From NCBI RefSeq assembly GCF_030348945.1, contig NZ_JAUCEN010000002.1:3162001-3226000 (forward strand): DNA of 64,000 nt, in the 5' to 3' direction. Both the position numbers and the translations under genes were made by a program. The DNA is from Peribacillus sp. ACCC06369. GTDB lineage: Bacteria; Bacillota; Bacilli; Bacillales; DSM-1321. The notes beneath the pieces were generated by a model. That model searched no databases. It was not told where the DNA came from and saw only the letters and a program-made list of their open reading frames with translations. Positions 61,537 to 64,000 of the stretch are shown piece after piece (within the stretch, counting starts at the first letter, position 1; the number at the start of each line of letters is the position of its first letter).

Positions 61537-62856
61537 CTATGCACCTTTTCTTTTCTTTTGTTTGATATTTTTATTGCTCAATTTATAAACAATTGAAAAT
61601 ACTACAGCTAATCCTGCAACTTCACCTAATGAAGCAGCAATTGCCCCGTTAATACCATTCCACTCTGGGAAGAAGTATAGAAAGATAGCTAGACTGATTA
61701 TGACCGTTATTAGATTTACTACTTGAGAAAGTACCATACGCTTTGTCTTTCTTTGAAGCATAAGAAATCCATTAAGAAAGTCTACAATTGGAAAAACCAG
61801 CGTTTTTAATATAAAGAATTTCAGAACTCCAATTGTTGTTGCCGCTAAGACTTGATCTGCCCCCATAGCAACCTTCATAAACCAACTGCCTAATGGTGAA
61901 AAGCACAATACTGTAAGTAAGATAGAGGGAGTAAGACCTATTAATAAAGTAAAATTAATTACTTTCTTTTTATTTTTTTCATAAAATTGCAAAACAATCT
62001 GGTGTGTATACATAAAAAAACTTAAAGTCATGTTCGTGATACTAAGTGCAAGAGCAAAGGAAGCGATTCCCATTTGAATATTTTCGGATTTTGCCAAAAA
62101 AACATAAACAATTGGAATCATCATCGTTTGAAAAATGAAATAAAATACCAATGGAGTATAAAAATATACGATATCAGACTTTCGTAAATTAGAGGATTCG
62201 GTTGTACTCGGATATTCCTTAATAAGGAAATGGCCCTTCCATACGCTAATGAGACATTCAATGATCATCCCTGCTAAGAAAATAACCGCTCCTGCAACAC
62301 TCGTTACATAATCAACCTTAACTAACAAAAAAGAGATAACAAACATGGTAACTAATCTTACAATTACCCCAATCGTAATCCACTTTGTTTCAAGATGATT
62401 GATAATAATCCCTTGATAAATACCACGTATCCCGGAAAATATTAATACGAGAATGATAATTTTAAAGGTTTGTGAAATAGTGTGAACCATATTTTCATCT
62501 GCATTAAATAAATGGACATACATCCAGTCGCCTATCCTGCTAAATGCCAATATAGAACAAAACAATAGAACGATTCCAATTACATACATAAAAAATACAG
62601 CAAGAAGTTTAAAAGATTGTTTGTCATTTACTAAAGCTGAACTTGTTTGTCTAAACACAATAATCGGTCTTTCAACAATTTGGAAAAGAGAAAAAGCTAC
62701 TGCATAACAAGCAATAATAAAGGCGGCATCTTCTGTGCGTGTTAAAGTACCATTAATAATGAGGTGTGTTATAGATGTTAAGCTGGCAGAAAATCCCAAT
62801 GGGATAAAAAAAGCACTAAGCTGCTTATAGGAAACCTGGCTATTTAAGCTTTTCAA
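61537..62856 (-). CDS. MATE/MVF-superfamily membrane exporter-like protein
   Basis: A 439-residue membrane protein with 11-12 hydrophobic segments and two halves of similar layout, as in the MOP (multidrug/oligosaccharidyl-lipid/polysaccharide) superfamily. PLGFSASLTSITHLIINGTL at the N-terminus and GVLKFFILKTLVFPIVDFLN further on fit MATE-like or polysaccharide flippases. It starts at a TTG at 62856 behind GAGGT. It is upstream of, and on the same strand as, the YesMN-like genes, and divergent from a LacI regulator. The substrate is unknown. Confidence 0.72.
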   Translation of the reverse strand: MKSLNSQVSYKQLSAFFIPLGFSASLTSITHLIINGTLTRTEDAAFIIACYAVAFSLFQIVERPIIVFRQTSSALVNDKQSFKLLAVFFMYVIGIVLLFCSILAFSRIGDWMYVHLFNADENMVHTISQTFKIIILVLIFSGIRGIYQGIIINHLETKWITIGVIVRLVTMFVISFLLVKVDYVTSVAGAVIFLAGMIIECLISVWKGHFLIKEYPSTTESSNLRKSDIVYFYTPLVFYFIFQTMMIPIVYVFLAKSENIQMGIASFALALSITNMTLSFFMYTHQIVLQFYEKNKKKVINFTLLIGLTPSILLTVLCFSPLGSWFMKVAMGADQVLAATTIGVLKFFILKTLVFPIVDFLNGFLMLQRKTKRMVLSQVVNLITVIISLAIFLYFFPEWNGINGAIAASLGEVAGLAVVFSIVYKLSNKNIKQKKRKGA

Positions 62857-62901
62857 CGCAAATTACCTCTTTTCTCTATAATATTGGTTATTCAAACACA
62901 A

Positions 62902-62919
62902 AATAACAACGTTGTTATT
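62902..62919. promoter_or_regulatory. LacI-type operator 1
   Basis: AATAACAACGTTGTTATT is a perfect 18-bp palindrome with a central CG, typical of LacI/GalR operators. It lies 46 bases upstream of the MATE-like gene start. Confidence 0.75.
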
Positions 62920-63088
62920 AACAATACATGACTATAAGTAAAACAACAAATACTTTTTTTGCAAAAATCAGAATTATTAATTTCCATACACTTTCTAAAT
63001 GATTTTATCCTTTTTAACTTATTAGTTTTTATGATCTTAATTATTTAGTCATGGTTATCTTGTTATTCACAAGGTTTTTCCTTATCAT

Positions 63089-63105
63089 TAATAACAATGT
63101 TATTA
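63089..63105. promoter_or_regulatory. LacI-type operator 2
   Basis: TAATAACA-A-TGTTATTA is a perfect inverted repeat with the same AATAACA half-site as operator 1. It lies 33 bases before the LacI gene start. The two sites are about 187 bases apart, so the repressor could loop the DNA and control both divergent genes. The gap between them has no gene. Confidence 0.7.
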
Positions 63106-63137
63106 TTTCTGGTTATTTTTTGGGGGGGAATCATTAT

Positions 63138-64000
63138 TTGGGAACTACTATTAAAGATATAGCCAATGTTTCAGGAGTTAGTTTTTCTACTGTTTCAAAA
63201 GCATTAAATAATAGCCCACTTGTTAAACTTGAAACAAAATTAAAAATATTGAAAATTGCTGAAGAAATGGGATATGAACCTAATTTTGCAGCTCGAAGAC
63301 TAGTTTCAAAGGAAACGAAAATAATTGGTTTAGTTTGGCCTTCTATAGAAAGAATTGCATTATCAACACTTGTTACAAAAATTAATGCTGAAATTGAAAA
63401 AAATGACTATTCCATGATTTTATCAATCAATTCCACCAAATCAGCAGTTGAAAAATTTAAACGGTTTCAAGTGGATGGAATCATTATTTTTGAGGAAAAC
63501 GATAACCAAATAGACTACTTATTATCTTCAAAAATCCCTATCATATCTTATGGGCATTGTAATAATCAAACCACTATACCTTATATAGATGTAAACTATA
63601 AAAAAGCCATGTATCTTGCCGTTGAGTATCTATATAAATTAGGACACAAGGATATTTCATATATTGGTGATTTTTCACTAAATGATTCACGTCAAACAGA
63701 AAAGTATGCGGGTTTTTTAGAAGCAATGAAACAATTTAATTTACAAATTATAGGTCAATCACTTATAAATACTGGTGGCCTTGATTGGCAAAGTGGTTAT
63801 AGGGCAACAAATCGTCTACTACAGTCTTCCGAAATCCCTTCTGCCATTATAGGTGGTAGTTATGATATTAGTGGTGGGATTATCCGGGCTGTAATGGAAA
63901 ATAACTTAATCATTCCAAAAGATATTTCTATTATTGGCTATGACAACATTCCAAAAATGGGAGACCTAGAAACTCCATTAACAAGTATTGGTGTACCAGT
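63138..64000 (+). CDS. LacI-family transcriptional regulator (runs off the window end)
   Basis: The first 287 codons of a LacI/GalR regulator. The N-terminal HTH and hinge read TTIKDIANVSGVSFSTVSKA, LNNSPLVKLETKLKILKIAE and EMGYEPNFAARRL. The periplasmic-binding-protein-like core follows (IIGLVWPSIERIAL, DGIIIFEENDN, LGHKDISYIGD, ISIIGYDNIP). About 40-50 codons are missing at the right edge. There is no ATG, and the start is a TTG at 63138 behind GGGGGGG. It is divergent from the MATE-like gene, with two palindromes in between. Confidence 0.9.
   Translation, partial: MGTTIKDIANVSGVSFSTVSKALNNSPLVKLETKLKILKIAEEMGYEPNFAARRLVSKETKIIGLVWPSIERIALSTLVTKINAEIEKNDYSMILSINSTKSAVEKFKRFQVDGIIIFEENDNQIDYLLSSKIPIISYGHCNNQTTIPYIDVNYKKAMYLAVEYLYKLGHKDISYIGDFSLNDSRQTEKYAGFLEAMKQFNLQIIGQSLINTGGLDWQSGYRATNRLLQSSEIPSAIIGGSYDISGGIIRAVMENNLIIPKDISIIGYDNIPKMGDLETPLTSIGVP

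Noticed and set aside
1..64000. CRISPR array, tRNA, rRNA, riboswitch, prophage or antibiotic-synthesis cluster
   Set aside because: No regular spacer-repeat pattern, no tRNA-like cloverleaf, no T-box or known riboswitch core, no phage structural genes and no NRPS or PKS modules were seen.

Overview
The window looks like the chromosome of a spore-forming, low-GC Gram-positive rod of the Bacillaceae (Bacillus/Peribacillus/Neobacillus type). Reasons: strong AGGAGG ribosome sites with many TTG and GTG starts, a YjcZ-type sporulation miniprotein, CcpA-type cre sites, a Bacillus-style yes (pectin) locus, SigL (sigma-54) regulators and an IS150-group IS3 element. There are no rRNA or tRNA genes, no CRISPR array and no prophage. 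It is accessory catabolic chromosome, with several decayed genes between working operons.

Layout. 0.3-4.1 kb: an FCD-type GntR regulator with its own promoter and operator, then a DUF2848 protein, an MFS anion symporter and a nitrilase-family amidase, ending in a clear terminator. 4.2-8.1 kb: an FAH-family hydrolase, a radical SAM (SPL-like) protein, a second MFS carrier, and two pseudogenes (an OpuBC/OpuCC-like binding protein and a short-chain dehydrogenase). 8.6-10.5 kb: a stand-alone accD-accA pair. 10.8-14.6 kb: a FAD monooxygenase-like enzyme, an intact IS3-family element that has jumped into the loop of a terminator hairpin, and an azoreductase. 15-21.6 kb: a PHP histidinol-phosphatase, a YjcZ protein, small and hypothetical proteins, an NmrA-like reductase, a VCBS-like protein, and a TetR regulator with its MFS drug pump behind a palindromic operator.

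21.9-33.9 kb is a cell-wall sugar salvage locus. The minus strand carries, in transcription order, murQ, PTS IIB, PTS IIC, a small membrane protein, a GH4 glycosidase, PTS IIA, mupG, an amino-sugar kinase, a MurR/RpiR regulator and a frameshifted NagR-like GntR regulator. Divergent from it are a secreted GHL10 glycosidase-like protein and anmK. Together they could import peptidoglycan sugars through a lactose/cellobiose-type PTS and split them, remove lactate from MurNAc-6P, and rescue anhydro-MurNAc.

33.9-48.3 kb holds two sigma-54-controlled catabolic loci. The first is an iron alcohol dehydrogenase, an NCS2-like permease and a succinate-semialdehyde-type dehydrogenase, with a PAS-containing activator next to a -24/-12 promoter. 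The second is a small membrane protein, an NCS1 permease, a DUF3445 heme N-demethylase with DmmA- and DmmB-like partners, and an aldehyde dehydrogenase. It lies divergent from an activator that has an unusual sensor-like domain after its HTH. 48.6-51.2 kb has a NIPSNAP protein between copies of a repeat of about 55 bp, a decayed gene, and a two-subunit Fe-S hydro-lyase with a third, weaker sigma-54-like promoter.

51.4-64 kb resembles the B. subtilis yes pectin region: YesL-like protein, Gfo/Idh oxidoreductase, GH105 hydrolase, an ABC sugar importer (two permeases and a lipoprotein), a YesN/YesM-type two-component system, and a MATE/MVF-like exporter. That exporter is divergent from a LacI regulator that runs off the window, and two operator palindromes lie in the gap between them.
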